A DNA stretch of 64,000 bases. Origin: Locusta migratoria (taxonomy: Eukaryota > Arthropoda > Insecta > Orthoptera > Acrididae). Shown piece by piece: positions 1-11,769 of the stretch. The stretch covers positions 755,305,506 to 755,369,505 of the forward strand of contig CM048745.1 of the NCBI GenBank assembly GCA_026315105.1. The letters run 5' to 3'. Position numbers and translations under genes: made by a program. The notes below the pieces were generated by a model, which was not told where the DNA came from, ran no database searches, and saw only the letters and a list, made by a program, of their open reading frames with translations. Each line of letters begins with the position of its first letter. The first letter of the stretch is position 1.

Positions 1-518
1 CAATTTATCTTCTGACCAAAAGCATCTTTTTAAGTTGAACATGGAAAATCAGTTTCCTCTGTGCAGTTTGGATCAGGTTTACAAGCAACCACAAAAAGAT
101 ATACCGGTACTTTAACATCAAGATGAACAAGACTTAAAGGGGCTACTTAGCTTAGGCGGCAAGACAGACCCATAATAAACATTTTATACAAATATATAAA
201 ACGTCTTGTAGACAATGTTGCTGAAGTGTTGCTATACCTGTACAATTGTTAGGAAAGATTTGGTGAAGGTAGACATAATCAACAGTGATTTATCAAGACA
301 GTGTTACATTACCGAAAGGGGGAATGGACCCTCTTTGTGCTGCAGCTTTATTTTGTTAGTTCCCCAATATTTGGTTCTTTAGAGAAAATATTAAACAACA
401 CATTCTTTTAACGAAACTACATTACATTGATAAACTTTTCAAGAGGATAGTCAGTAAAATTTACAAAAAAGGTGTGTATCTAATATCAGAAAATATGAAA
501 AAATAAATTAAACTGCAT
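1..518. other. unassigned AT-rich flank
   Basis: No coding potential or repeat structure recognised. It ends at the target-site duplication of the RTE-like insertion that follows. Confidence 0.4.
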
Positions 519-529
519 CCTGAAACATG
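519..529. repeat. TSD of RTE-like copy 1 (3' side of the element)
   Basis: The 11-bp sequence CCTGAAACATG occurs here and again at 4727-4737, exactly flanking the RTE-like element. This defines both element ends. Confidence 0.9.
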
Positions 530-553
530 TTGTTGTTGTTGTTGTTGTTGTTG
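530..553 (-). repeat. (CAA)n 3' tail of RTE-like copy 1
   Basis: Repeated TTG on the plus strand, i.e. (CAA)n at the 3' terminus of the minus-strand element, directly next to the 519-529 TSD. Confidence 0.85.
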
Positions 554-1255
554 TGGTCTTAAGTCCGCAGACTGGTTTGATGCAGCTGTCCACACTACCC
601 TGTCCTGCGCAAGTCTCTTCATCTGATAATACGTTTGGCAACATACATCCTTTTGAATCTGCTTTCTATATTCGTACCTCGGTCTCCCTCTACGATTTTT
701 ACCCCACAATCTTCCTTCTAGTGCTAAGCTGATAATTCCGTGATGTCTCAGAATGTGTCCAACCAATCTATCCCTTTTCTTAGTCAGGATATGGCAGAAA
801 CTCCTTTTCTCCCCAATTCGGGTAAGCACCTCCTCATTAGTTACGAGATCTACCCATCTACTTTTCATCATTTGTCTGTAGCACCACATTTAAAAAGCTT
901 CTATCATCTTTTTATCTGAACTCCTTATCGTCCACGTTTCACTACTTTACAATGCTACACTCCAGCCAAATGCTTTCAGAAAGGACTTCCTAACATTTAA
1001 ATTAATATTGGATGTTAACACGTTTTGCTTCTTTAGAAACACTTTTCTTCCCATAGCCACTTCTTTACTTCGGCCATCAGAAGTTATCTTGCTACCAAAA
1101 TAACAAAATTCATCTACTACTTTTATTGTCTCATTACCTAATCTAATTCCTTCAGCATCACCTGATTGTCTGACATTGCATTCCATTACCTTTGTTTTAC
1201 TCTTGTTAAAGTTCATCTTATGTCTTTCTTTCAAGACACTGTCCATCCCATTCAA
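530..1255 (-). pseudogene. RTE-like RT C-terminal region (frameshifted)
   Basis: Two minus frames (947-1255 and 461-889) carry the region after the RT core. The first contains KTKVMECNVR and the FCYFGSKITSDGRS segment, the usual post-catalytic RT stretch. The second contains LVGHILRHHGI and KNRRGRPR, typical of the C-terminus of this family. The final frame has no stop before the (CAA)n tail, so it reads into a glutamine run and then into flanking DNA. At least one frameshift separates the two frames. Confidence 0.8.
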
Positions 1256-2036
1256 TTGCTCTTCCAGATCTTTTGCAGTCTCTGACAGAATTAACTACGC
1301 CATCGGCAAACCACAATGTTTTTATTTCTTCTCCCTGCACTTTAATGCCCTCTCCAAATTTCTCCTTGCATTCCTTCACTGCCTGCTCAATGTACAGATT
1401 GAACAACATTGGGGAAAGGGTACAAGCCTGTCTTACTCCCTTCCCGACCTCTGCGTCCCTTTCTTGCCCTTCGACTCTAATAACCACTGTCTGGTTTTTG
1501 TATAGGTTGAATGTAACTCTTTGCTCCCTATATTTTACCCCTGCTACCTTCAGAATTTGGAAAAGTGTATTCCAGTCGACACTCTCAAAAGCTTTCTCCA
1601 AATCGACAAACGCTAAAAACGTAGGTTTCCCTTTCCTTAGCCTATCTTCTAATATACGTCGTAATGTGAATATTGCCTCCCTTGTTCCTACATTTCTCCT
1701 AAATCCAAGCTGTTCTTCCCCAAGGTTGGATTCCACAAGTTTTTCCATTCGTCTGTAAATAATTCGTGTTCGTATTTTGCACCCATGACTTATTAAACTG
1801 ATAGTTCTGTAATTTTCACATTTGTCTGCATTTGCTTTCTTAGGAATTGTAATTACAATATTCTTCTTGAAGTCGGAGGGTATTTCCCCTGTCTCATACA
1901 TCTTGCATACCAGGTGATACATTTTTTTCATGACTGGCACTCCTAATGAGATCAGCAGTTCAGGCGAAATATCATCTACTCCAGGAGCCTTGTTTCGACT
2001 CAAGTCCTTCAGCGCTCTGTCAAATTCTTCTCGCAT
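1218..2036 (-). pseudogene. RTE-like reverse transcriptase domain
   Basis: 272 residues. The N-terminal LSRNKAPGVDDISPELL is RT block 1, IPKKANADKCENYRTISL is block 2, and FVDLEKAFESVDW is motif A with its Asp. GVRQACTLSPMLFNLYIE is motif B. Motif C is reduced to LWFADGVV, where the second catalytic Asp of the usual ADD is Gly, so the enzyme is probably dead here. It lies between the endonuclease and the C-terminal frames of the same element. Confidence 0.85.
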
Positions 2037-2140
2037 TTCCTATCTCATCGTTCTCCACTTCATCTTCCATTTCTAGAATATTGCCTTCAAGTTTATTTCC
2101 TTTGTAACTCTATATATTCCTTCCTCAGTTCAGCTTTCCT

Positions 2141-2572
2141 CTATTTGCTTAGTACTGGCTTTCCACCTGAGTTCTTGATATTCATGCAGCTGCTTTTCTT
2201 GTCTCCGAATATCTCTTTTATTTTCCTGTAGGCGGTATCTATCTTTCCACTAGTTATGCATTCTTCTACGGTTCTGCATTTGTCCTCTAGCCACCCCTGC
2301 TTAGCCAGCCAGACTGCACTTCCTGTCAATCTCATTTTTCAGACATTTGTACTCCCTTTTTCCTGTTTCGCTTGCTGAATTTTATATTTTCTCCTCTCAT
2401 CAATTAAGTTCAGTATATCCTGCGTTATCCAGGGATTTCTATTAGGCCTTGTCCTACTGCCTATATGGTCCTCTGCAGCGTTCACTACCCTATCTCTCTT
2501 ACTTTCCCCCGTTTCATCCAATCCTTGCCTAATGCTCCCTCTGAAACTCTCAATCACCTCTGGTTCCTTCAA
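2141..2572 (-). pseudogene. RTE-like linker between endonuclease and RT
   Basis: Two short minus frames (2339-2572 and 2141-2335) cover the segment between the endonuclease and RT domains, including KEPEVIESFRG and a region like KIDTAYRKIKEIFGDKKSS. Parallel peptides occur in copy 2 at 48611-48961, which supports them as one decayed coding region. Confidence 0.7.
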
Positions 2573-2926
2573 TTTGTTCAGGTTTCATCTTCTAACCTTT
2601 CTACCTTTCTGCAGTCTCTTTAAGTTTTAATCTGCAATTCATAACCAATAACTTATGGTCAGAGTCTATATCTGCCCCTGGCTATGTCTTACAGTTTAGA
2701 ACCTGCTTTCTAAATCTATTCCTTACCATTGTAAAGTCAATCTGGTACCTTCCAGTGTCTCCTGGCCTCCTCCACATATAGAGCCTTCTTTCATGATGAT
2801 TAAACGAAGTGTTGGTGATCATTAAATTGTGCTCTGTGAAAAATTTTACTAAGCGATCTCCTCTTTCATTCCTTTTCCCAGTCCATATTCACATACTACA
2901 TTTCCTTCTCTTCCCTTTCCTACTAC

Positions 2927-3298
2927 CTAGTTCCAGTCCCCCATCACAATCAAGTTTTCATCTCCCTTAACTTTCTGAATGATTTCTTTTATCTCCTCAT
3001 ACATTTCTTCTATGTCCTCATCATCGGTCGTGCTAGTTGGCATATAAACTTGCACTACTGTGGTCAGTGTTGGCTTCGTGTCTATCTTTGCTTCGATAAT
3101 GCGTTCACTATGCTGTTCATAGTAACTTACCCGCATTACTATTTTCTTAGTCATTATCAGACCTACTCCTGCATTACCACCAACTGATTTTGTATTGATA
3201 ACCCTGTACTCACCTGACCAGAAAACCTGTTCATCCTGCCACCGAACTTCACTAATCCCTACCATACCTAACTTTAACCTATCCATTTCTCTTTTCAA
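2927..3298 (-). pseudogene. RTE-like APE endonuclease (partial)
   Basis: 123 residues of an exonuclease/endonuclease/phosphatase fold. GISEVRWQDEQVF is the catalytic Glu region, TTVVQVYMPT is the core strand, and the end LIVMGDWN contains the conserved Asp and Asn. The N-terminal part of the domain lies beyond the inserted CR1/L2-like fragment, so the domain is physically split. Confidence 0.85.
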
Positions 3299-3344
3299 AT
3301 TTTCTAGCTCACCTACGTGATTTAAGTGTTAGAACATTCCACAC

Positions 3345-4310
3345 TCAGACCGTAAGGTGCGTGGCGGAGGGTACACTGTACCACTACTAGGTATTTTCTT
3401 TCCTATTCCACTCCCAAATCGAACGAGGAAAAAAAGAATGCCTATATGCCTCCGTACGAACCCTAATTTCTCTTATCTTGTCTTTGTGATCTTTACACGA
3501 AATGTAAGTAGGCGGCAGCAAGATCTTACTACACTCAGCTTCAAATTCCGGCCCTCTAAATTTACTTAACAGAAATTCACGAAAAGAATGTCGTCTTTCT
3601 TCCAGCGATCCCCAATTCAGTTGCCGGAGCATTTCCGTGACACTTGCGCATTGGTCAAACCTAACAGTAACAAATCTAGCTGCTCGCCTCTGAACCGCCT
3701 CTATGTCTTCCTTTAAACTGATCTGCTGCGTGTCCCAAACACTTGAGCAATACTCAAGACGTGGTCGTACAAGCGTTTTATACGCGGTCTTCTTTACAGG
3801 TGAAGTACATCTTCCCAAAATTCTCCCAATAAACCGAAGTCGGCTGTCTGCCTTACTCACAACTGTCCTTATATGCTCGTTCCATTTGATATCGCTCTGC
3901 AATGTTACGCCTAGATATTTTAACGACGCGACAGCATCAAGAAGCTCACTACTAATGCTGTATTCGAACATTATGGGATTTTTTTTTCTACTCATGCGCA
4001 TCACCTTACATTTTTCGACATTGAGAGCTAGCTGCCATTCTTCGCACCAACTAGAAATTTTGTCTAAGTCATCCTGTACGTTATTACAGTCAGTTACAGA
4101 CGACACCCTCCCATACACCACAGCATCATCAGCAGACAGCCTCAAATTACAACTTACTCTATCCATCAGATCATTTATATAGATAGAAAATAATAGTGGT
4201 CCTATCACACTCCCCTGGGGCACGCCTGAAGATACACTGATGAACACTCGCTGTCGAGAACAACGTACTGCGTTCTATTACTTAGGAAGTCTTCCAGCCA
4301 GTCACAACTC
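3345..4310 (-). mobile_element. 5'-truncated CR1/L2-like non-LTR fragment nested in the RTE-like element
   Basis: The frame at 3387-4247 (286 residues) holds RT motif B (SGVPQGSVIGPLLF), a modified motif C (LSADDAVVYG) and a long C-terminal region ending RSIWEWNRKEN. An upstream piece (SCDWLEDFLSNRTQYV) is at 4205-4310 in another frame. Comparison with RTE copy 2 at 49550-49640 gives the boundaries: RTE sequence stops near 3344 and resumes near 4311. No TSD is visible, and about 15 bp of target present in copy 2 is absent. Clade assignment within the CR1/L2/Jockey group is uncertain. Confidence 0.8.
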
Positions 4311-4726
4311 TGTTTTTCTTGATGACGATATCCTCCTGAGTAGTCCCCCGCCCGGAGATCCGAATGGGGGACTATTTTACCTCCAGAATATTTTACCCAA
4401 AAAGACGCCATCATCTTATAGTCATACAGTAGAGCTTCATGTCCTCAGGAGAAGTAATGACTATAGTTTCCCCTTGCTTTCAGCCGTTCGCAGTTACTGC
4501 TTAACAAAGCCATGTTAGCTGATGTTACAAGGCCAGCTCAGTCAATCATCTAGACTGATGCCCCTGTAACTACTGAAAAGGCTGCTGCCCCTCTGCAGGA
4601 ACTACACATTTGTCTGGCCTCTCCACAGATACCCCTCACTGTGGTTGCACCTATGGTATGACTATCTGCATTGTTGAGGCAGGCAAGCCACCCCACCTCG
4701 GCAATGTCTGTGGTTCATGGGGGTGG

Positions 4727-4737
4727 CCTGAAACATG
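4727..4737. repeat. TSD of RTE-like copy 1 (5' side of the element)
   Basis: CCTGAAACATG, identical to 519-529. Confidence 0.9.
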
Positions 4738-5820
4738 AATATTAAATAATATAGGATTTAAAAACAAGCTTCAGAGTGATGGCTGACAATTTTTAATTGA
4801 ACTAGATGACATTGTGGCCTCCAGATTTTTTTTTCTTCTTCAGACGATGAATATGCTGTGTACAGTACTTAAGGTGACATATAACTTGTACACTTTACAT
4901 TGCTTACATAATTATATGATTGGTGTAGCCCTAATAGAAATTTCAAAGCATAGGTGTAATTATATTGATTTTTACTATTACAGAAACATTTAAAATGAGT
5001 CTTATGGGAACATGTGATAATCAAGTAAATACAACTCATTGTCTGGCAATAGCTAGTTAGTCTGGCCTCAGCTATAATAGTGGTATAAAGACACTCACTT
5101 TCCATTTTGGCACAATGAAACAGTGATTGCACAGATTTAAAATAATCTTGTGAGATTGTTTACCACTACCAATCAAAAATATAACTTAATATTAATTGGT
5201 ACTACCAACAGTCCATTTCTTCGTGTATTGTTCTGTCTAACATCCTACAAGTTAACGAGGAAATAAAGTGCTAAAAGTCATCACAGCTTTGAATAATTGT
5301 GGAATGTAGTACCCAGATCAGAAAATAAACAAAAGTTTGAACCAGGTAGTTGATTTCTAATCAGAAATCTTGAAACTAAATACTTCAGCCAATCGAAATC
5401 ACAAAAAGGAAACATTATAGCATCCAAAATAAATAAATAAACGTTTGTTACAGCAGGTCTGTGAAAAATTGAAAAAATCAACACACTAAATTAAACTCAT
5501 GACCTATACCAATCCATGGAACAGTTAAAATGAGCAACAGATTGCCAACAGTAGTATGATCAGTAGTGATCAGTACTTAGGTATTTAATCTAGTAAAATA
5601 GAGGTGGACTGTGTAGTGGTCTTGAAAAGGGTGTTTTTCTTCAACTTGATTTTCACATATTTATGTTTCAAACGTAATCTACATCCAACTAAATATATAT
5701 GAACACAGCCAGTTTTGTTATATCAAATCACATCTTCAGATGTACATCTGAAAAAATGCATAAAACATCTACATTATGTTCCAGAAACAGACAACAAATC
5801 ATGAATTAGCCACCATGCCA
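4738..5820. other. unassigned AT-rich region
   Basis: AT-rich DNA with only chance-length open frames. No recognised repeat end, RNA gene or coding domain. Confidence 0.4.
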
Positions 5821-6039
5821 ACCAAATATAAAAGTCTCACTCAATGTTGAAACATGAAGGCCCCAAAGATGCAGCTGAGGGGGACTCAATCATCCTTGGA
5901 AAAACACTGTTGCCTGTAATGTACAGGGCATCAAGAATCAAATTCACCAATTGAAAAACCTGTGAAGAAGTATCTTAGTATATAGGTACAAATACTTTGT
6001 AAGTAAGGTAGACAAGACCAAAGCTTGTTGAGGCCTTTA

Positions 6040-7480
6040 TTCTGCTAAGTGAAAGCATTGACAATATTCAGTAATAAACATCAGAACACACTAAAACCAA
6101 GATCTCATGACAAAGGTAGTCCACTCAACATGGGTTACTGACACACCTCTAGTAAATGTACCAGTGTTCCCACAGAACACCTCTTCTGGTAGTACAGAGT
6201 ACTGTAGTGGGGCAAGCCCTGACACCGTCAGGCTACAGTGTACCTGATTTCTGTGAGGGACGCAATGGCACATGTTTATGTTCCTTCAGTCAGCAGACCA
6301 GGAGAGCGATATTAGTCATTGTTGTATCATCAAAGGCAGGGTGTACTCTGCTGGACGTGTCAGCATTTCGCCATATAGTAACTTGGTTAAGGAGGCCTGT
6401 AGATCATCCTTGTAAACAGTCTGTAGTCTGAGGAGAACCCAGCAATGAGCTTCAGCCTGTAGTCCTCCCGTAGCACATGAGCACTGAATTCATTGACATG
6501 TACCAACTCTCAACAATCCTGTTACTTTGTGTCTGATAGGATGTGGTGCATGAATGTTCAATGCTATAAAGGTTGCACAGATGGCTGAAAAGGGTACATT
6601 CAAATTGCATGCCTTAGTCTCTGGTAAGCCAAAGTGCACAATTCTTAGATCTACAAGGGCTTGAGTGATGGTCTTTATGTGATGTTATTGGTTGGCTTGG
6701 ATTTTACCTATCATGTTATGGGGTCAATAGTATGTAACAAAAACTTTCCAACCCCAGGAGGGGTTCTACAATGTCTTTGTGAACATGCTGAACCTCCCCG
6801 ATGACCTGAGGAAGATGCTGAGGACAAATTTGACATGGGTCCCTACCTTAATATGCTAGTTTGGCATGCAGCTGCTCATTCAGATGCAGCAGTCATGCTT
6901 CATACCATACCAGACGAACCTATCTTAGCACCAGAGTGAGCCAGTTTGAAGTTCAACAAAAATGCCACACCAATGGTAGTAAACAAAGATATGGCACACA
7001 GCAAGCTGGTGTTGATCGATTTCAGCAGCAGATGATAAACAATTTATACCCAGTACCAGTATCTTAACCCCCTACAAGCTTTGAGATCATTAGAACTGTC
7101 ACCTTATTGGCACAGCAGATCTGGACTGCATTAAGTAATCTTCAGTGCTGTTGTCTGCCCCATGGACATGACAAATGTCTATAGTGTGTTGTACTGTGAG
7201 GATGAGGTGAAAAAATGCCACAGCTTAGTATCCTGTGGTTGTTTGAGCATTGCATTAGCAATCAGCTTGTAGTCTGTGTATAGCATGAGTTAGCAACCTT
7301 TGATATCCTCTCTGAAGTGTTGAAATGCAGTATACACTATGAGAACTTCACAGTTAAATACCACCTTCACACAGCAGACATTTTCTGTTTTGGGAGCCTG
7401 ATCTCTATAACAACTGACAAGGATGGTATTTCAAGACTGGACCATTTAATAAACTTTCTAACCCTTGTAGTGTCCAGTGC
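6040..7480 (-). pseudogene. decayed Gypsy-type pol (RNase H and integrase)
   Basis: Read on the minus strand across several frames. At about 7240-7380 an RNase H-like stretch contains FNCEVLIVYTAFQHF and LMLYTDYKP. At about 6440-6630 an integrase core contains TTDQGMQFE and TTSYHTQSN, matching the usual catalytic Asp and HP.N regions, followed by KDDLQASLTKLLYGE. Stops and frameshifts are frequent, so this is an old copy. The frames at 7367-7881 may be the degraded upstream pol, but I cannot assign them to a domain. Confidence 0.6.
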
Positions 7481-7989
7481 TACCACATGAAGGCCTACCA
7501 CCCACAAATCAAGTGAATCATTGAATGATGGTACTGCACACTTACAACTCCTCTTTGTAGTCATGACAAAAATTGGTTCAAAGCTTCTCTGTAGATTTTA
7601 TTAAGAGCATGCATTGATCGTAAACATGACCCTTGTGCTTCATGTGCAGAGGTCTCATACAGCAATTCACTAACTCTGCCTGTAGCCTTTGTCATATGGT
7701 ACCACTGTGGGACACTTGAGAATACCCCATGCTCATTGCATATGATAAATAACTCATCACACAGCTCCAGATATTGCTGACTCAACCTCACATTTTCTTG
7801 AGAATATTTCTTCAGAAGGTGTTGGTATGCTACAGTTTTGCCATGGTGGGGTATGACATTACCCACCCTGTACTGCAACACCTTACACCAGTCCTTGCAG
7901 AGGCATCATCTGAAGCATCAACAACTTTTTATGTCATGCAACACTACTATCCTCTGATTAAAATCAATTTCTGATAGTCAGATTGCAGT

Positions 7990-8304
7990 GGGGAGGGAGG
8001 AGGGGCAGTGTGCTGGAATACAGTCAGCTACACTTCACAAGTCTGCACACACCTAGAAAAAAAAAATACAACCAAGATAGCAAGCACATGACACTTGACA
8101 AAGAATGATTGTATGACAGCCAATTCAGTCAGTTACAGACTAAGTTTCATCATAGTACACAGTGATGGCCGGTAATCTGAAACCTGCCTCCACTCTAATA
8201 TGCCCCTCCCACATGAATGATGGGCTGACTGCTTGAGCGGACATGTCACCCAACCCATGCACTGATGTTACCCCTTTATGATAAAGTTAGGTGTGCAGAT
8301 TTCT
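7990..8304. other. unassigned region
   Basis: No recognisable coding or repeat feature. Confidence 0.35.
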
Positions 8305-8640
8305 CTACTGGATTACATTTTACATCTACGTGGTTATTCTGCAAGTAACACATAATTAAACCACTTTCATATTATTTATCTACCATGCCATTCTCAAATG
8401 GTGCATGGGAAGAAAGAATGCCTAAATCGTACCATTCAAACTCTTGATTTCTGTTATTTTATTATGATGATCCCTTCTCCCCATGTAAATGGAAGTCAAT
8501 ATCATTCTCCGTTGTGGTACCAATAACAACAGCAATTCATTATGGCATGGAAGTAATGAAGCTTTTGTAGAGTGGTGGAGGAAGTTGGCACCACATCTGC
8601 ACATGTATCTTCTAATTACCTTAAATACTGGGGAGGAGGG
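8305..8640 (-). mobile_element. CR1/L2-like non-LTR fragment, 3' part
   Basis: The segment resembles the 3' region of the CR1/L2-like fragment at 3387-3530, sharing the AAGAAAGAATGCCTA-type stretch and the following TCTGTTATTTT-like spacing. The RT part of an element in the same orientation lies at 10832-11093, so both may be halves of one element split by Gypsy-type DNA. Confidence 0.5.
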
Positions 8641-8804
8641 CAATGAGCTCTGATACTACAGTTAGTCACATCCAACATGCATTTGGTCAGGCTCAGTTGG
8701 GGTACAGCACATCAGTGGCAACTGGGCACTCTATTCCTAGAACCACTCTATCACACTTATAGCTTTGTGATATTGCTGCGAGACCCTATGTTATCTGACT
8801 GCTG

Positions 8805-8880
8805 GTGTGGCGCAAGGGATAGCGTCACCGATTGCAGTGCTGGAGGTCGTCGATTCAATCCCGTCCACCGGCAAAAAATA
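8805..8880 (+). repeat. tRNA-like SINE head
   Basis: TGGCGCAAGGG fits a pol III A box, and CGATTCAATCC about 45 bp downstream fits a B box with mismatches. It ends near CCACCGGCA followed by an A-rich run. A real tRNA is unlikely because no clean cloverleaf can be drawn around these boxes. A tRNA-derived SINE fragment is the best call. Confidence 0.5.
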
Positions 8881-8889
8881 ATTTCTTTG

Positions 8890-9085
8890 TAATTAACATT
8901 TCCAGAATGTTCTACAGGTTTATTATGTTTGCTTGTAATTTCTATTTGTTTCTTATGTTAACTATTCTTCTAATTTCTGGTACATTCTATCTGTGTATAA
9001 ATAGCAGAGCACTCTGCCCGAGAGGCAGTCAGTGCTGCGTGTACATTTCAGTTCACAATAAATCTGCTTTCAGTATATAAGTGCT
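8890..9085 (+). promoter_or_regulatory. Gypsy-type LTR remnant with TATA box and polyA signal
   Basis: TATAAATA near 8996 is followed by AATAAA near 9056 and a gag-like region from about 9300. This spacing is that of an LTR promoter and polyadenylation region. The left LTR edge is not defined. Confidence 0.5.
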
Positions 9086-9289
9086 GTGTTCAATCAACAT
9101 CCCTGCCTTCAAAGTCAAGCCTGTTTCCATTTCAACGCAACATTGCTGGAGGCGCCTTGTATCCTGTGCAACAGCTGCATCACCATGGCTCCAATTAGGC
9201 ATTGTAAAAGCTGTCGTTTACATGGACTAGAACTAGAATACAAGGAATATACCAAGTACATCCTTCTGAAAATCCTTATCATCAGAAGA

Positions 9290-10730
9290 ACCATAGACAC
9301 AAAACCAGCGGTAAGACAGCTGCACATCAGACACCCGTCGGTGTTCTCTGGAGACGCTGGTCAGTACCCCAACAAATGGCTAAAAGGGTTCGACCGAGTC
9401 GCCAAGTGTAACAGGTGGAATCATACAAGGTGCTTGGCCAACATTTACTTTTTATTTTCTACCTGGACATAACAGCCAAGCAATGATTTGAAAACAACGA
9501 AGAGAAGCTGAATGACTGGGAAACGTTTAAGTCGGAACTTAAGAAGACGTTTGGAGACTGCCAGCGACAAATCCGCTCGGGCCCAATGACATGGTGAGCC
9601 GACACAGTCGTACATACAGAATGTTTTGGCCCTTTGTAACATAGTCAATCCGAATATGACTGAGGCCAACAAAATCACGCACCTGATGAAGGGTATTGCA
9701 GATAAAAGACATTGCTATGACGGAAGAGTTCATCAAGTGGTGCCAGTGTATTGAAGAGATGCAACAAAGGAGGGTTGGATGAAAGAAGTATTACAGACTC
9801 CCAAATGTAATCGCTATGGCTGTTGTGGAAGACCAGCATGACTTCGCTTCTCTCATACGACAAATTGTGAGAGAAGAATTACAACAATTTATTGCAGCCA
9901 GGACTGTTAGACCGAGCAAGCATCAGATTGTGGCCATAGATGTTAGCCCTGTAAGCCATGAGAGAGCCAATGCCACTGAGGAAGAGGTATTTCAGACATT
10001 AGCTCCTGTCTGCCCCACCAGTCACACCCGACGTGAAGAATGGCGTCGCCCTGCCATGACTTACTCTGCAGCCGCCAAATGGTAGGCTATGAACCATAAC
10101 CAATTCCCCCGGCATCTATGATGCCCCGCAGAAGAACGGATGTCTGGAGGACAGAAGACAACACACCACTGTGTTTCCACTGTCGGTGCCCTGGAGATGT
10201 CGTACACTATTGCAGAGAGAGAAGGCGAGTACATGCACTGTCTGGCTGAAAAATGACACTACCACAGGGAAACATGATCATCATGGAGGAGTGTATGTGG
10301 TCTGCAACTAGTGTATGATACTTCTTAGCCTTCATGGTGCCTTGAGCAAATTCGACTGGACCCATGGATGTCAACATCAATGTTCCCCAGAGAATAATTG
10401 TCTCTGTCCTGCATCAAGATGCAATTCATCAGACTGTGCAATGATTTGTCACCACACCAACATCCACTGATGATGGTCATGTGCCTCTTTTAATCTTAGT
10501 TGCTGATGTCATTGTCTAAATATTGGCACATGCATGGGTCATCAGCTGTGGAGGCCCATTGTTAGCAGTGTTCGGCGCACTTTGAGTTCAGACAAGCTTT
10601 TACCCAGCCTCGCACTAAAGACTGACGATAATTGTGCCACTGTCCTATTTTACCCGTCTGCCCAGCCTATGGCATCTGCATCCAACATTGTAATGAGGAG
10701 CTGTTACTCGACTACTTGGCATTGAGACAT
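9290..10730 (+). pseudogene. Gypsy-type gag (decayed)
   Basis: Plus-strand peptides in several frames match the capsid region of arthropod Gypsy gag: PSVFSGDAGQYPNKWLKGF near 9330, then SYIQNVLALC and NPNMTEANKITHLMKGIA near 9610-9690. The 9816-10085 frame follows (VVEDQHDFASLIRQIVREEL). A zinc-knuckle-like CFHC...HYC occurs near 10170-10215 with its central His apparently replaced by Asp. Multiple frameshifts. The stretch after 10230 may be protease-proximal, but no active-site triad is visible. Confidence 0.7.
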
Positions 10731-10831
10731 GGGTTCAGCACCTGTTTAAAACACTCACCGAAGCACTCCTCCCACACCATGCAAAAATATCCAAAAGAGA
10801 ACAGATAAGTGTCCTGCAGGCATTCTCTTTA

Positions 10832-11093
10832 TCAGTTCTTTGCATGTTCTGTGTTCTGCCAATAAAACACAGACTTTGGTTCACCTTCGCCCACAACATT
10901 TTCTGAGTGTTCTTTCCAATTTAAGCAGGCCATAATTGTAATTACTTGATATTTAATTGAATTTACAGCATTCAGATTTGATTGATTTATCTTGTAAATG
11001 AAGTTTATCTGATATTTTTTACTACTCATGTGGATAATCTCAGACTTTTCATTATTTTGGGTCAATTGCCAATGTTTTTACTACACAGATATA
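10832..11093 (-). pseudogene. CR1/L2-like RT fragment
   Basis: The 77-residue minus frame contains NNEKSEIIHMSSKK and NSIKYQVITI...LNWKEHSENVVG. This corresponds to the KCEVIHMS...YLGI...LNW-H region after RT motif C. It aligns in type with the 3387-4247 fragment. It stops at the TA where the mariner-like element begins. Confidence 0.7.
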
Positions 11094-11769
11094 CGGAGCT
11101 ATTCAGAAAGAAGGAACAGATTTCAAACATCCATATCTTCGAAACTACAGAACCATAATTCCAATGTTTCTGGACAGACAAAATTGTAAAGTTAGAACAC
11201 TCTGGGTAGACATTCCAATAACAGCCACAGTGGCACTGTTGCTAGACATGCTTCAAAACTGGTTATTTCACCAATTTGAAGAAGATTGATATGATATCAT
11301 CTTCATGCATTATGGCTGCCCCACCTCATTTTTATATGCATGTCAGATGTTATCTTAATTACACCTTTCTAGAGCATTAGATTGATAAATAAATAAATAA
11401 AACAAGGAGAGCAGAAGATCATCTTCATCACCAGTGACCTCCCTGGCTTCCGAACTTCACACCTTGTGACTTTTTTCTGTGGGGTTATATAAAAGACTGT
11501 GTTTTTATACCCCCTGTGACTGACATTCTTAAAAGTCTGTGATATTGAATTGTTGAAGCTGTGAATTCAATAATGAGGCCCTGCTGCTTCATATATGCCA
11601 AGAAATGAGCCACTGTTTTGATATTTGTTGTGTAACAAGTGGTTCACTTATTCAAAACATAAACAATTGACCCTTTCTCTTCCAAAGAGCATTAGATTTG
11701 TGTTTCTGTGTTTTGTAGTTTGGAAGCAATAAATGTTTGAGATTTGTTACATCTTTCTGAATAACCATG
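11094..11769 (+). mobile_element. mariner/Tc1-like element, internally deleted
   Basis: Terminal inverted repeats share TATTCAGAAAGA and continue for about 35 bp with mismatches (11094 onward and the reverse of 11769). Both sides abut TA, the expected TSD. Near 11440-11530 the plus strand encodes a remnant of the C-terminal transposase motif (FFLWGYIKDCVF-like, frameshifted). At 676 bp it is about half the usual size, so it is a deleted, non-autonomous copy. Confidence 0.7.

Larger units (their letters stand above)
530..4726 (-). mobile_element. RTE-like non-LTR retrotransposon, copy 1 (full length, interrupted)
   Basis: An APE-type endonuclease/reverse transcriptase retrotransposon read on the minus strand. 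In element order it has a 5' region (about 4330-4726), endonuclease (2927-3298 and upstream), RT (1218-2036), a C-terminal region (530-1255) and a (CAA)n tail seen as TTG repeats at 530-553. Exact 11-bp TSDs flank it. The sister copy at 46740-50043 has the same order and the same 5' leader, so this copy is not 5' truncated. A foreign non-LTR fragment splits it at 3345-4310. Many frameshifts and stops make it non-autonomous. The RTE-clade call rests on the endonuclease/RT wording and the short repeat tail; another APE-type clade is possible. Confidence 0.85.

Noticed and set aside
8805..8880. Functional tRNA gene
   Set aside because: A and B boxes are recognisable but no consistent acceptor and anticodon stems can be drawn; a SINE head fits better.
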